Source of the DNA: an uncultured Paracoccaceae bacterium
Lineage (GTDB): Bacteria; Pseudomonadota; Alphaproteobacteria; Rhodobacterales; Rhodobacteraceae
Length of the DNA stretch: 64,000 nucleotides
Direction of reading: 5' to 3'
Assembly: GCA_947489445.1 (NCBI GenBank)
Contig: CANLDN010000009.1
Location: 124,001-188,000, forward strand
Position numbers and translations under genes: made by a program. Below the pieces are notes generated by a model, which worked only from the letters and a program-made list of their open reading frames with translations, was not told the origin of the DNA and made no database searches. Shown in pieces: positions 42,430 to 53,166 of this stretch. Position 1 is the first letter of the stretch; each line of letters opens with the position of its first letter.

Positions 42430-43358
42430 TCCGTCTGGCGCTTTGCCTTACCCTGTGTTCAACGGCGGCTTTCGCCCAGACGCTTGAGTTTCCAAGCAAT
42501 GCCAACCTGCAAATTGAAACCATCAGTCCGCTCGATAGCTACGTCATGCCCATCGGTATCTGGGATCAGGGCGAGATGCCGACCGAAGTGGTTGAGGGGG
42601 AGTTGACCCAGCAAGCCTGGCGCATTGAGGCGCAGGCGCTCACCACTTTGCAACTGCTGCGACCCTTGCGCGAGCAGCTGCGGAATGATCGGTTTCGGAT
42701 CATCTTTGAATGTCAAACAGAGGCCTGTGGTGGTTTTGATTTCCGATTTGGAACAGACACGCTGCCCCCGCCTGAAATGCAGATCAACATAGGTGATTTT
42801 CGTTTCTTGGCGGCCCGGCGTCTCGTGGAGGGTGGAACAGAATATATTAGCCTGTTTGTAAGTCGCACGGCGCAGGCCGGTTTTATTCAAGTAACTCGTG
42901 TCGGCCCAATCACGCAGCAAGAGCCTTTGGTTACAACGAACGCGCCGCCGCTTTTGACATCAGACCCGAACCTGTCAAATGATATTGCGGGCCAGTTGGA
43001 CGCCGTGGGCCATGCCGTTCTGAATGATCTGACCTTTGAGACCGGATCGTCGCAACTGGGTACCGACTTTTTTCCGTCTCTTCAGGCGCTTTCCGAATAT
43101 TTATCAGCTTTCCCGGACCGGACAGTTGCACTTGTCGGGCATACCGACTCTGCTGGATCATTGGAGGGCAATATCGCGCTGTCAAAGCGTCGCGCGGGGT
43201 CAGTGCTAGAACGGCTGGTGACGGATTACGGTGTCAGCCGCAACCAGCTGGATGCGGAGGGCATGGGGTATCTGTCGCCAATCGCCAGCAATCTGACCGA
43301 AGAAGGGCGCGAGGCGAACAGACGGGTCGAGGTGATCATTACATCGACTGACGAATAA
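42426..43358 (+). CDS. OmpA-family outer-membrane-associated protein
   Basis: 310 residues. Signal peptide MIRLALCLTLCSTAAFA, then a unique N-terminal domain (about 20-180, with a Cys pair FECQTEACGGF) and a C-terminal OmpA domain (about 195-305): LNDLTFETGSSQLG, VALVGHTDSAGSLEGNIALSKRRA and EGREANRRVEVII, which bind peptidoglycan. No lipobox and no beta-barrel is evident, so it is probably periplasmic. Starts with ATGA overlap; last gene of the operon with cinA-like, GNAT and AhpD-like genes. Confidence 0.9.
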   Translation: MIRLALCLTLCSTAAFAQTLEFPSNANLQIETISPLDSYVMPIGIWDQGEMPTEVVEGELTQQAWRIEAQALTTLQLLRPLREQLRNDRFRIIFECQTEACGGFDFRFGTDTLPPPEMQINIGDFRFLAARRLVEGGTEYISLFVSRTAQAGFIQVTRVGPITQQEPLVTTNAPPLLTSDPNLSNDIAGQLDAVGHAVLNDLTFETGSSQLGTDFFPSLQALSEYLSAFPDRTVALVGHTDSAGSLEGNIALSKRRAGSVLERLVTDYGVSRNQLDAEGMGYLSPIASNLTEEGREANRRVEVIITSTDE

Positions 43359-43361
43359 TGA

Positions 43362-44126
43362 TCATTGCAAGCCTGATGACATCTCTGACTGGCATTTGTT
43401 TTCTGTCAAATTTTCCCAAAGCACCATGCGGGCCCGCCCGTCCGCCTTTGCGCGATAAAGCGCTTCATCAGCCTTGATGAAAAGCGAATCAAGCGAATTG
43501 TCGGAGCAGGCCATGACCGCGCCAACGGACAGCGTCACGGTCAGGTGCGCATCCAATGGGCCAGCCACAAAGGGTATGGGCTGTGTCAGCCGTTGTCCAA
43601 TCACGCGGGCCTGTTGCACATTTGCATTGCTGAGGAAGATGGCGAACTCTTCGCCGCCGACCCGACCAACAACATCATCTTCGCGCAGGTTTCGTTGCAG
43701 CATGTAGGCAATGGATTTCAGGCAGATATCACCTGCCTTATGCCCATATGTGTCGTTTATCTTTTTGAAGTTATCCGCATCCAGCAACAGCAAGGCCCCG
43801 CCTTTCGTTTGCTGCTGTCGCCATTGTGTCATTTGAAAAAAGGTGCGGCGGTTGTTGAGGCCAGTCAGCTCATCCTTGCGCGACAGATGTGACAGTTTTC
43901 GCTGCAGTTTTATTTGTTGCAGTGCGATGAAATAGAAAAACGCGACAAATGGCCCACCAACAAAAATGGCATGTGTGATGTAATACCCCGGATCTTGCAT
44001 CATGCGCCCGTCGTAAAACGCCGCGAAGGCGATGTTCGCCAGACCGATCAGGCTGATAAATATGATGGATCGCAGCAGGACGCCCATCTTGCTGCGTGGT
44101 TCAAGTATCCGCAATAAATGACCCAT
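43362..44126 (-). CDS. Membrane-bound diguanylate cyclase (GGDEF)
   Basis: 254 residues from the ATG at MGHLLRILEP; a longer frame would run into the terminator of the LysR gene, so it is rejected. Two membrane helices (about 17-38 and 50-72) and a GGDEF domain (about 82-245). Active site GGEEF at 157-161, with LTGLNNRRTFF and DNFKKINDTYGHKAGD. A product-inhibition I-site RxxD lies 5 residues before it (R148-D151). It therefore looks like an active cyclase making cyclic di-GMP with feedback control. A run of nine C precedes the start on the plus strand. Confidence 0.93.
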   Translation of the reverse strand: MGHLLRILEPRSKMGVLLRSIIFISLIGLANIAFAAFYDGRMMQDPGYYITHAIFVGGPFVAFFYFIALQQIKLQRKLSHLSRKDELTGLNNRRTFFQMTQWRQQQTKGGALLLLDADNFKKINDTYGHKAGDICLKSIAYMLQRNLREDDVVGRVGGEEFAIFLSNANVQQARVIGQRLTQPIPFVAGPLDAHLTVTLSVGAVMACSDNSLDSLFIKADEALYRAKADGRARMVLWENLTENKCQSEMSSGLQ

Positions 44127-44187
44127 AACCCCCCCCCGGCCCTGATTGGGATTGTAACTACGGGGCTTCCATTGCAATTCGCTTAAT

Positions 44188-44216
44188 AAAAAAAGCGCGG
44201 CCAAGAAGGGCCGCGC
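44188..44216 (-). terminator. Rho-independent terminator of LysR gene
   Basis: On the minus strand, GCGCGGCC (44209-44216) pairs with GGCCGCGC (44195-44202) around a 6-base loop and is followed by seven T (44188-44194). A textbook terminator, 39 bases past the LysR stop at 44255, and just upstream of the diguanylate cyclase gene, which therefore has its own promoter. Confidence 0.9.
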
Positions 44217-44254
44217 CAGTTAGGTGTCCTAACACCTAGGGAAAAACTGTTAGC

Positions 44255-45160
44255 CTACCAGATATCGGGCCCTTTTTCGGCAAAGGCATGCACGAGAAAA
44301 TCGATGAATGCCCGTACCTTAGGCTGCGTGAACCGGCCCGGTGGGTAGACGGCATAGATGCCTTGCGTTTCGATCGGTAGATCTGGAATGGCCTCTTCGA
44401 CCAATCCGCTGCGCATTGCATCGGCGTAAAGAAAGGACGGGAGATAGGCGATGCCCAGCCCGCCGACGCATGCATTAAGAAGAGATTGCCCGTCATTCAC
44501 GGTCAGCCAACCGGCCGTCCGCACCTGACGCTTTTCACCCGAAGGCGCGGTCAATTTCCAAACGGCGGAATTTGCCTGGTTGGAATAATGCAGCAATTTA
44601 TGTTCGTTGAGATCGTCGATCTTTTCTGGTCTGCCGTACTGCTCAAAATAGGCGGGACTTGCGATCATCCGCTTTGTTGTCTCTGTGAGTTTGCGTGCGC
44701 GCAGGGTGCTGTCTTCCAGTTCGCCAATACGCACGGCCATGTCGAAGCCTTCAGAGATCAGTTCGACATAGCGGTTGTTCAGGACCATGTTCACGGTGAT
44801 GTCGGGGAATTCGCTCAGGAATTCACCCAGAACAGGTGACAGATGGTTCACGCCAAAATCGGTCGCCACGCTGATCCGCAACAGACCGGATGGCGCGGAT
44901 TGCATAGACGTGACAAGCGCGTCGGCCTCGCCTGCGTCGTTCAAAACGCGGCGGGCGCGGTCATAATAGGCCAAGCCAATTTCGGTCGGGCTGACGCGGC
45001 GGGTTGTCCGGTTCAGAAGGCGCGCACCAAGCCGCGCCTCGAGAGAGGAAACATGTTTGGAAACGGCGGATTTTGAAATCCCCATCTTCTTCGCAGCGTC
45101 TGTGAAGCCGCCCTGGTCAACAACCGTGGCGAAGGCTTCCATTTCTGTCAGACGATCCAT
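44255..45160 (-). CDS. LysR-family transcriptional regulator
   Basis: 301 residues. N-terminal HTH (MDRLTEMEAFATVVDQGGFTDAAKKMGISKSAVSKHVSSLE region, about 3-62, given by positions), LysR effector domain at about 88-290. It resembles the CrgA/DhcR-like group that starts with MDRLTEMEAF. Its target is unknown; the nearest other gene, the FadH-like reductase, points the same way, ending 200 bases upstream, so it could be co-regulated or independent. A strong terminator follows. Confidence 0.92.
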   Translation of the reverse strand: MDRLTEMEAFATVVDQGGFTDAAKKMGISKSAVSKHVSSLEARLGARLLNRTTRRVSPTEIGLAYYDRARRVLNDAGEADALVTSMQSAPSGLLRISVATDFGVNHLSPVLGEFLSEFPDITVNMVLNNRYVELISEGFDMAVRIGELEDSTLRARKLTETTKRMIASPAYFEQYGRPEKIDDLNEHKLLHYSNQANSAVWKLTAPSGEKRQVRTAGWLTVNDGQSLLNACVGGLGIAYLPSFLYADAMRSGLVEEAIPDLPIETQGIYAVYPPGRFTQPKVRAFIDFLVHAFAEKGPDIW

Positions 45161-45363
45161 ACCCGTTCCCTAAAACTCTGTCCCTGAACACTTGTCTGGG
45201 GGTGAAATCGGGCAGGAATGGGACCAACGCCTGACAATACCGGGGTATCTGGGCACTTTGGTGATCAGCGGGAAACAGCCGATACAAGATCAGAAATCAT
45301 CCAGATGCTACGCTTTTGCCTTGTTTGTAGGGCTTTTGGCTAACCTTGGGTCAATTTGAGCCA

Positions 45364-47460
<2,097 letters not shown>

Positions 47461-47466
47461 TTAATG

Positions 47467-47478
47467 GACCGTGCGGTC
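47467..47478. promoter_or_regulatory. GACCG-N2-CGGTC inverted repeat upstream of FadH-like gene
   Basis: A perfect dyad GACCGTGCGGTC in A+T-rich flanks (AATG and ATTTTT). Dyads of this form are typical of TetR-family sites, including those in fatty-acid regulons. It lies in the 240-base gap before the FadH-like gene. No TetR gene is present in the window, so the link is a guess. The rest of the gap, 47389-47628, holds no supported gene. Confidence 0.4.
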
Positions 47479-47628
47479 ATTTTTGGTGTTGCGGTGGATT
47501 TGGGGCCAGATTGGCGATTGGCCAGTGACACAGGGGTGAAACGGGTGTGCAGAGCCTATGCACAGGGCGTACACAAAGCGTGCGCACGAATGTATGCATA
47601 TGCGGTCAAACACGATGCTTGCGTTAAC

Positions 47629-48747
47629 CTATGGGCGGCAATCATAGATGATCGCGTCAAGATCAATGTCTTCCCAGTCAGCAGTGCTGAAAATTGCTGC
47701 ATAATCCGGCTCATCCACCCATTTTTTCGTAAAGTCACTGATGAATTTGCCACGATCAAAGTACCAAGTGCATTCTGCCGCGTATTGAGAGTCTTGCGTT
47801 ACGTCCCAGACGGTAAGTCGGCTTATAGCGGGCTCGGTCTCGTTCCAGATGAGCCTTATTTCAGTGTCATCCTTACCGTAGCCTTCCGGCTCAAAACGGG
47901 CGACGATCGTGACCTCGACAACGCCGAGCATCCCGGGTGCGATACGTAATGCGGCCCGTTCGCCCCGCGAAGGCCCCAGATTACGCGCGATCCATGTCAG
48001 TTGTGCGGAGCCATCTGCATCCCCCATATAGATCAGCAGGCTGGGGTTGGAGTAGGTGTTAAACAAGACCAGCCGGTCCGTGTATCCGTCATCATTCCAG
48101 TCCAGTGCCACCTCACTGGCAATCGTGTTGCCGGTGTTTATGAAGCTTTCATATGTTGCCTCAAACGGGGCGCAAGTCTCGGCCCAGAAAATATCAACAA
48201 AGCTGGCGAAGGTTGATGACGTCCAATAGCTGAGCGGGATCGGGTCGGCATCGATGACCTGCAGGTCTGATAGCGCCTCATTGCCGCCGCCAGCGAACTT
48301 TGTGATGAAATCCACGCTGCAGCCAAAGACATTGTCCTGATGTACGGGTGGGATTTGCTCCATCTCATGGCTGTCGACAAAAAAGATGCCGTCTGCATAT
48401 CGCAACATCGTTTCAGCACGCCAGAAGGTTGGGTCAAGAATTGTGCCTGTTTCGGTGACTTTGAACGTGCCGGGGTTTTCGCCAGACCCGATATCAAGAC
48501 CCATATTGGGATGTGTTGGTGCGCGGGCGAAATCAGGTGCTACAAGGATCAGGTTTGATCCCACGGCCTCTGCCGTACCTTGATAGAGCAATAGGTCGGC
48601 ACGTCCGTCGATGTCGAATGACGGTTCGAGCGTTGCCCGATCGAGATATCCATCGCCATTCCAGTCAAGCAGAAGGGTGGCAATTGGATCTGCCGCCAGG
48701 GCAGATGTTGGCAGCAAGGTTGCAATCAGGCAAAGACGTGAAAGCAT
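47629..48747 (-). CDS. Secreted protein with two calcium-binding-type DWNGDGY repeats
   Basis: 372 residues from the ATG at MLSRLCLIATLLPTSALA, a clear signal peptide cleaved near residue 19. Earlier in-frame ATGs fall in the terminator of the fasciclin gene and are rejected. Two repeats, LLLDWNGDGYLDRATL (about 26-41) and VALDWNDDGYTDRLVL (about 232-247), look like the calcium-binding loops of FG-GAP/VCBS or EF-hand/dockerin type, each leading into a beta-rich stretch (LLLYQG; LLIYMG). Probably a periplasmic or surface beta-propeller-like protein. Family not identified; the two halves look like an internal duplication. Confidence 0.8.
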   Translation of the reverse strand: MLSRLCLIATLLPTSALAADPIATLLLDWNGDGYLDRATLEPSFDIDGRADLLLYQGTAEAVGSNLILVAPDFARAPTHPNMGLDIGSGENPGTFKVTETGTILDPTFWRAETMLRYADGIFFVDSHEMEQIPPVHQDNVFGCSVDFITKFAGGGNEALSDLQVIDADPIPLSYWTSSTFASFVDIFWAETCAPFEATYESFINTGNTIASEVALDWNDDGYTDRLVLFNTYSNPSLLIYMGDADGSAQLTWIARNLGPSRGERAALRIAPGMLGVVEVTIVARFEPEGYGKDDTEIRLIWNETEPAISRLTVWDVTQDSQYAAECTWYFDRGKFISDFTKKWVDEPDYAAIFSTADWEDIDLDAIIYDCRP

Positions 48748-48748
48748 G

Positions 48749-48796
48749 AAAAAGGCCCGTTCCATAAATGCGTTTGCGCGCAATATGGAACGGGCC
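48749..48796 (-). terminator. Rho-independent terminator of fasciclin gene
   Basis: On the minus strand, GGCCCGTTCCAT (48785-48796) and ATGGAACGGGCC (48754-48765) form a perfect 12-bp stem with a 19-base loop, followed by five T (48749-48753). It lies 26 bases past the fasciclin stop and runs right up to the start codon (48747) of the next gene, so that gene's promoter must lie inside or before the hairpin. Confidence 0.85.
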
Positions 48797-48821
48797 GCCT
48801 TAATTTACCACTGCGGAATGC

Positions 48822-49313
48822 TTATGGCAGCAGCACCGCGTCGATGACGTGGATCACGCCGTTGGAGGCGATAATATCGGCAGTCGTGACGTTGGAGTCG
48901 TTGACTTTCACGCCGTTGCGGCCATCGACGTGGACGTCTGCGCCATTTACGGTGGCGACGTTCAGACGCTTACCGGCCAGCTGGTCAGATGTTACCGCAC
49001 CTGGAACCACGTGATATGTCAGGATCGCGGTCAGCTGATCCTTGTTTTCTGGCAGCAGCAGGCTGTCGACCGTACCAGCGGGCAAGGCGGCGAATGCCGC
49101 ATCCGTTGGTGCGAAGACGGTGAATGGGCCATCGCCCTTGAGTGTATCAACGAGGCCCGCGGCTGTGACAGCGGCGACCAATGTGTTGAAGTTTCCATTG
49201 CTGGCGGCGATATCGACGATGTCAGGTTCTTTTTCCATCATGGGTGTACATGCGGCGATGGCGGCAACGCCTGCGGCGAGGATGGCTGACTTCAGTGCAA
49301 AACGGCGGTTCAT
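48822..49313 (-). CDS. Fasciclin-domain lipoprotein
   Basis: 163 residues. N-terminus [22 protein letters not shown] with lipobox IAAC (Cys22) and a partial twin-arginine motif. One FAS1 domain covers about 35-163: [37 protein letters not shown] (given by motif order), ILTYHVVPG and [16 protein letters not shown]1 proteins act in adhesion or, in some bacteria, in light- or stress-related roles; in Rhodobacteraceae their function is open. It is followed by a strong terminator. Confidence 0.93.
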   Translation of the reverse strand: MNRRFALKSAILAAGVAAIAACTPMMEKEPDIVDIAASNGNFNTLVAAVTAAGLVDTLKGDGPFTVFAPTDAAFAALPAGTVDSLLLPENKDQLTAILTYHVVPGAVTSDQLAGKRLNVATVNGADVHVDGRNGVKVNDSNVTTADIIASNGVIHVIDAVLLP

Positions 49314-49453
49314 TCGGGTAGTCCTTTCAAGTTCTTATTAACCATGTTGTTACGGCGGAAAGGGCGGACTGGTTGTCATTCTGACAATGTGTTGAAGGCG
49401 CTTTAAAAAGTCATCCAAGGCCGTTTGCCAATCGTAGCGTTGCCCCGGCGTAA

Positions 49454-49471
49454 GGTGGGTCTTGACCCACC
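49454..49471. repeat. GGTGGG-type palindromic repeat, copy 7
   Basis: GGTGGGTC (49454-49461) and GACCCACC (49464-49471) form a perfect 8-bp stem with a TT centre; CGTAA precedes it as in other copies. It lies in the intergenic space 49314-49478, 8 bases past the stop of the minus-strand 121-aa gene, and does not provide a stop here. Confidence 0.7.
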
Positions 49472-49478
49472 CTGCTTG

Positions 49479-49844
49479 TCAGGTGTCATTGCAATGACGG
49501 CGAAACGCGGTTTTCAGCATGTCGACTTCGGCGCGCAACAAATCAAGCTCGGCCCGGATATCTTCGGCCAGCGCATCACCCGCCAGCAAGGCGATGCTGG
49601 CCAGTACCTGCCCCTGCGCATCGCGGATCACGAATGTCTGCACCCCATCACTGATCAGCGTGGCCGGAATTGGCAGCTTAACATGCCAAGCATCCGCATC
49701 GCCGTCATGCTCCAGCGTCAATCCGGTCACCGGGTCGCCTTGCAATGTCACTTGCAGCGTTGGGGTTTGCGCGCCTGCGCCTTTCAGCACGCCTTCCCAG
49801 ACTCCGCCCGTCAGTCGGGTTTTGGTCAGTGTCATTTGTGTCAT
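49479..49844 (-). CDS. Small protein, beta-rich with C-terminal coiled coil
   Basis: 121 residues from the ATG at MTQMTLTKTRL (a second ATG three codons in is equally possible; a longer frame overlapping the upstream gene is unlikely). The first 80 residues read as short beta strands; the C-terminal part AEDIRAELDLLRAEVDML is a coiled coil. Family not recognised. It follows the 259-aa gene by about 20 bases on the same strand and is likely co-transcribed. Confidence 0.6.
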   Translation of the reverse strand: MTQMTLTKTRLTGGVWEGVLKGAGAQTPTLQVTLQGDPVTGLTLEHDGDADAWHVKLPIPATLISDGVQTFVIRDAQGQVLASIALLAGDALAEDIRAELDLLRAEVDMLKTAFRRHCNDT

Positions 49845-49864
49845 GGGCGTTGGTCTTTCATCGC

Positions 49865-50644
49865 TCAAAGTTCGGCGCGCGGATAGCGACAGACGGTCAG
49901 GTCGCGCAGGGTGATTTGGTTCATATGCGGGTTTTCGAACATTAGATCGATCCACATCCGCTCTGCCCGTTTTTCGTTCAGTTGCGAATAACCCAGGTCG
50001 AATTCGACCATGGCGTCCGGCCCGTCAGATGGCAGTGTCAGCAGAACTTGTTCAGTATTTGGCCCATGTTTCACGTTCAGCCGTGTCAGGATCTTGATCG
50101 GTTTTTCGCACTCGATCACGGTCGCCAATCGGATCAGGTGCCGCCTTTGCAGCCCCTCGCAAGAATCGGGCGGGATTTCGATGACCAGTGATAGAAAACT
50201 GCCATCGAAAGTGAATACCTCCAGCGACAGGCCAAAGGGTGCCAGATCATCATCACGCAGGTTGCGTTGCTGGCGCAGTGATATTTCGGTTTGCTTACAG
50301 TCATGAAAAACGGTGACCTCGTCCCCGAGCTTCATCTTGTTTTGCGCAGGGGCGATACCGTGCCGCGCCAGCCCTGCGCGCCACGCTTGCGGTCGCCAGG
50401 ACCAATCCGTGCCCACAGGCCGTGCAAAGGTTTTGGATCCGATGCGTGGCAGGGCCAACCGACTATCGGCAACATGGCAAATCTGCTGTAGTGGCGCGCG
50501 CAATTGTCTGGCTTGCTGCCACTGTGCCCGCAACAGCCCCAATTCCGCATGCTCCGCGCCCCGTGCCGCAGCCTTCCAGCGCGAAAGTGCGCGCTGGTGC
50601 AGCAAGCGGCCCAATACTCCGTTCGGGTTGAGTGGCATATGCAT
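49865..50644 (-). CDS. Conserved hypothetical protein, probably DUF6478
   Basis: 259 residues. I think this is the DUF6478 family of Rhodobacteraceae, from memory only. N-terminal helix-rich segment (RLLHQRALSRWKAAARGAEHAEL, given as positions 12-34), then a conserved-looking GTDWSWRPQAWR (about 77-88) and a beta-rich C-terminal two thirds, ending NPHMNQITLRDLTVCRYPRAEL. No signal peptide. Function unknown. The initial Met may be residue 3. Confidence 0.75.
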   Translation of the reverse strand: MHMPLNPNGVLGRLLHQRALSRWKAAARGAEHAELGLLRAQWQQARQLRAPLQQICHVADSRLALPRIGSKTFARPVGTDWSWRPQAWRAGLARHGIAPAQNKMKLGDEVTVFHDCKQTEISLRQQRNLRDDDLAPFGLSLEVFTFDGSFLSLVIEIPPDSCEGLQRRHLIRLATVIECEKPIKILTRLNVKHGPNTEQVLLTLPSDGPDAMVEFDLGYSQLNEKRAERMWIDLMFENPHMNQITLRDLTVCRYPRAEL

Positions 50645-50704
50645 CGCTATCCCGTTTGTGCAATCAGGTTGAGTGTGCCAAAGGCCCGTGAAGAATGAAA
50701 CAAT

Positions 50705-51319
50705 TTAGACGTCAGGTGTTTCAGTTGAAACGCTGCCGCCAGCTGCCAACAGCCCGTTGACCACCAAATTCAGCAGCCATGACCCGGTTCCGTCTTGCAA
50801 AGGCGCTGTTGCCAACCCGCGTACGGCCACCGTGACCAGCCGTCCATTGATATCTGTGAAGGCCCGCCATTCTTCGCCTTGCAGCCCGGCCATAGGAGCA
50901 TCCCCGCTATCGGTGAAATGGACGGTCACACTATTGTCCAAGGCTTGCGAGTTCAGCACCTTGATCGCGGCCGCTTCGCCGGTGGCGCTGAGCAGGACCG
51001 CCCCTGCATCGGATTCCAGCAGATCACGCAATGCCCCCTCTGCCCCGGACACAGTGCCGCTTTGGGGTGGCCCGACTTGCACGGTCGCGACGCCCACCGC
51101 ACCGGGTGCCGGATCATTGGCCCCCAAGGTGGCGCAGGGGGCCATGACTGCAAAGCCATCGCGCGGGTTGCTTGCCCTTTGGTCCACGCAATAGCCGGCC
51201 GGGGTAGTGGCCATGATCTCTCCGTCCAGCAGCGCCAAGGATCGTACAGGCTCTGCCGGGGTGCAGGCCGCGAGCCCGAACAGCCCAAGGGCTGTAAAAA
51301 CACCATAGGCGCGGATCAT
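50705..51319 (-). CDS. Lipoprotein of unknown function downstream of ilvD
   Basis: 204 residues. Signal with lipobox FGLAAC (Cys19). The mature protein has a CVDQRASNPRDGFAVMAPC segment with two Cys that may form a disulfide, a central alpha/beta part, and a C-terminal hydrophobic helix (LLNLVVNGLLAAGG). No family recognised. Its start lies 4 bases after the ilvD stop, so it is probably co-transcribed with ilvD, though a role in amino acid synthesis is unlikely for an envelope protein. Confidence 0.8.
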   Translation of the reverse strand: MIRAYGVFTALGLFGLAACTPAEPVRSLALLDGEIMATTPAGYCVDQRASNPRDGFAVMAPCATLGANDPAPGAVGVATVQVGPPQSGTVSGAEGALRDLLESDAGAVLLSATGEAAAIKVLNSQALDNSVTVHFTDSGDAPMAGLQGEEWRAFTDINGRLVTVAVRGLATAPLQDGTGSWLLNLVVNGLLAAGGSVSTETPDV

Positions 51320-51323
51320 CTGG

Positions 51324-53057
51324 TCAGAGGTCCATGTAGATATGTTTTTCGTGTTTGGCGCCCGGATGGGTCACAGCCCCGAGCCGCGCACCCCCGACAA
51401 GCTGCGCGTATTTCCACAGAGCACCTGAGGCATAGATTGTTTCCTTTGGCCCGGCCCAGTTGGCCTTGCGCGTTGCCAGTTCGGCGTCGGTCAGATCGAC
51501 GGTCAGCGCGCCGGTGATCGCGTTGATCGTGATCTCGTCGCCGTCTTGCAACAGACCGATGGGCCCGCCATGCGCCGCCTCTGGCCCCACATGGCCCACA
51601 CAGAACCCGCGTGTGGCACCCGAAAAGCGTCCGTCAGTGATCAGGGCAACCTTTTTGCCCATGCCCTGCCCGGAGAGTGCCGCGGTTGTTGCCAGCATTT
51701 CACGCATGCCGGGGCCGCCTGATGGCCCTTCGTTGCGGATGACCAGCACTTCGCCTTCTTTGTATTGCCGCGCCTTGACTGCTTCGAATGCGTCTTCTTC
51801 GCATTCGAACACGCGGGCGGGACCGGTGAAGGATTGTTCTTCTTCGGACATCCCCGCGACCTTCACGATGGCGCCTTCGGGGGCAAGGTTGCCTTTGAGG
51901 CCGACCACGCCGCCCGTCGATGTCAGTGGGTTGGCGACGGAATAGATGACCTTGCCGTCTGCGTCGCCTTCGATTTTGTCGAGCTCTTCACCGATGCTGT
52001 GTCCTGAGGCGGTCATACAGTCTTCATGGATCAGCCCGGCCTTGCGCAGTTCTTTCATCACGACGGGCACGCCGCCTACCTCGTAAAGGTCCTTGGCCAC
52101 ATATTGGCCGCCAGGTTTGAGATCGACGAAATAGGGTGTGTCGCGGAAGATGTCGCAGACATCGAAGAGGTCGAAATCAATCCCGGCTTCATGCGCAATA
52201 GCAGGCAGGTGCAGACCGGCATTGGTCGATCCGCCGGTGCAGGCCACGATGCGGGCTGCGTTTTCGAGTGACTTGCGGGTGACGATATCGCGCGCGCGGA
52301 TGTTCTTTTCCAAGAGGTTCATCACCGCTTCGCCGCTGGCTTGCGCATATTGGTCCCGGCTCTCGTAAGGGGCAGGGGCCCCCGCGGAATTCATCAGGGC
52401 AAGACCGATCGCCTCAGAAACGCAGGCCATGGTGTTGGCCGTGAACTGGCCGCCGCAGGCACCCGCCGAAGGGCAGGCGACCTTTTCGAGCGCACGCAGC
52501 TCTTCGTCGGAATTGGCACCGGCCTGGTGGCGGCCCACGGCCTCGAACACGTCCTGCACCGTCACGTCCTTGCCATTGAACCGGCCTGGCATGATTGAGC
52601 CGCCATACATGAAGACGGATGGCGTGTTCAGTCGCACCATAGCCATCATCATACCCGGCAGGGATTTGTCGCAGCCTGCAAGGCCAACGATGGCATCATA
52701 GCAATGGCCGCGCATCGTCAATTCAACGGTATCGGCAATGGCGTCGCGCGAGGCGAGCGAGGACCGCATCCCCTCATGCCCCATGGCGATGCCGTCGGTC
52801 ACGGTGATGGTCGTGAATTCGCGCGGTGTGCCGCTGGCGGCTTTCACGCCGAGTTTCACCGCCTGCGCCTGGCGGTTGAGGGAAATGTTGCAAGGTGCGG
52901 CCTCGTTCCAGCAGGTTGCAACGCCGATGAAAGGTTGTGCGATGTCTTCTTCATCCAGGCCCATGGCGTAGTAATACGACCGGTGCGGCGCGCGGGCGGG
53001 CCCTTGGGTCACGTGGCGGCTGGGTAGATTGGTTTTGTCGACCTTGCCTTTGAGCAT
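51324..53057 (-). CDS. ilvD: Dihydroxy-acid dehydratase
   Basis: 577 residues from the ATG at [19 protein letters not shown] with GGGAGAAG upstream; a 37-codon longer frame is not used. It dehydrates 2,3-dihydroxy acids to 2-keto acids in valine, isoleucine and leucine synthesis. Iron-sulfur and active-site segments are intact: [41 protein letters not shown], and the C-terminal [12 protein letters not shown] and [15 protein letters not shown]. Divergent from the CPBP protease gene, with 109 bases between. Confidence 0.97.
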   Translation of the reverse strand: MLKGKVDKTNLPSRHVTQGPARAPHRSYYYAMGLDEEDIAQPFIGVATCWNEAAPCNISLNRQAQAVKLGVKAASGTPREFTTITVTDGIAMGHEGMRSSLASRDAIADTVELTMRGHCYDAIVGLAGCDKSLPGMMMAMVRLNTPSVFMYGGSIMPGRFNGKDVTVQDVFEAVGRHQAGANSDEELRALEKVACPSAGACGGQFTANTMACVSEAIGLALMNSAGAPAPYESRDQYAQASGEAVMNLLEKNIRARDIVTRKSLENAARIVACTGGSTNAGLHLPAIAHEAGIDFDLFDVCDIFRDTPYFVDLKPGGQYVAKDLYEVGGVPVVMKELRKAGLIHEDCMTASGHSIGEELDKIEGDADGKVIYSVANPLTSTGGVVGLKGNLAPEGAIVKVAGMSEEEQSFTGPARVFECEEDAFEAVKARQYKEGEVLVIRNEGPSGGPGMREMLATTAALSGQGMGKKVALITDGRFSGATRGFCVGHVGPEAAHGGPIGLLQDGDEITINAITGALTVDLTDAELATRKANWAGPKETIYASGALWKYAQLVGGARLGAVTHPGAKHEKHIYMDL

Positions 53058-53166
53058 CTGAACTTCTCCCGGAAAACTGTTGAGAACGGGTCTAAATAGT
53101 GGGCCGCAGTGACGCAAGGTGGAACTGGCGGTTGCAGCAGGTTGCATGCGCGGCATAGGGTCCGGC

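Noticed and set aside
47464..47949. Plus-strand 161-codon frame at the FadH upstream gap
   Set aside because: It overlaps the end of the secreted-protein gene, has no ribosome site and contains the candidate dyad in its first codons.
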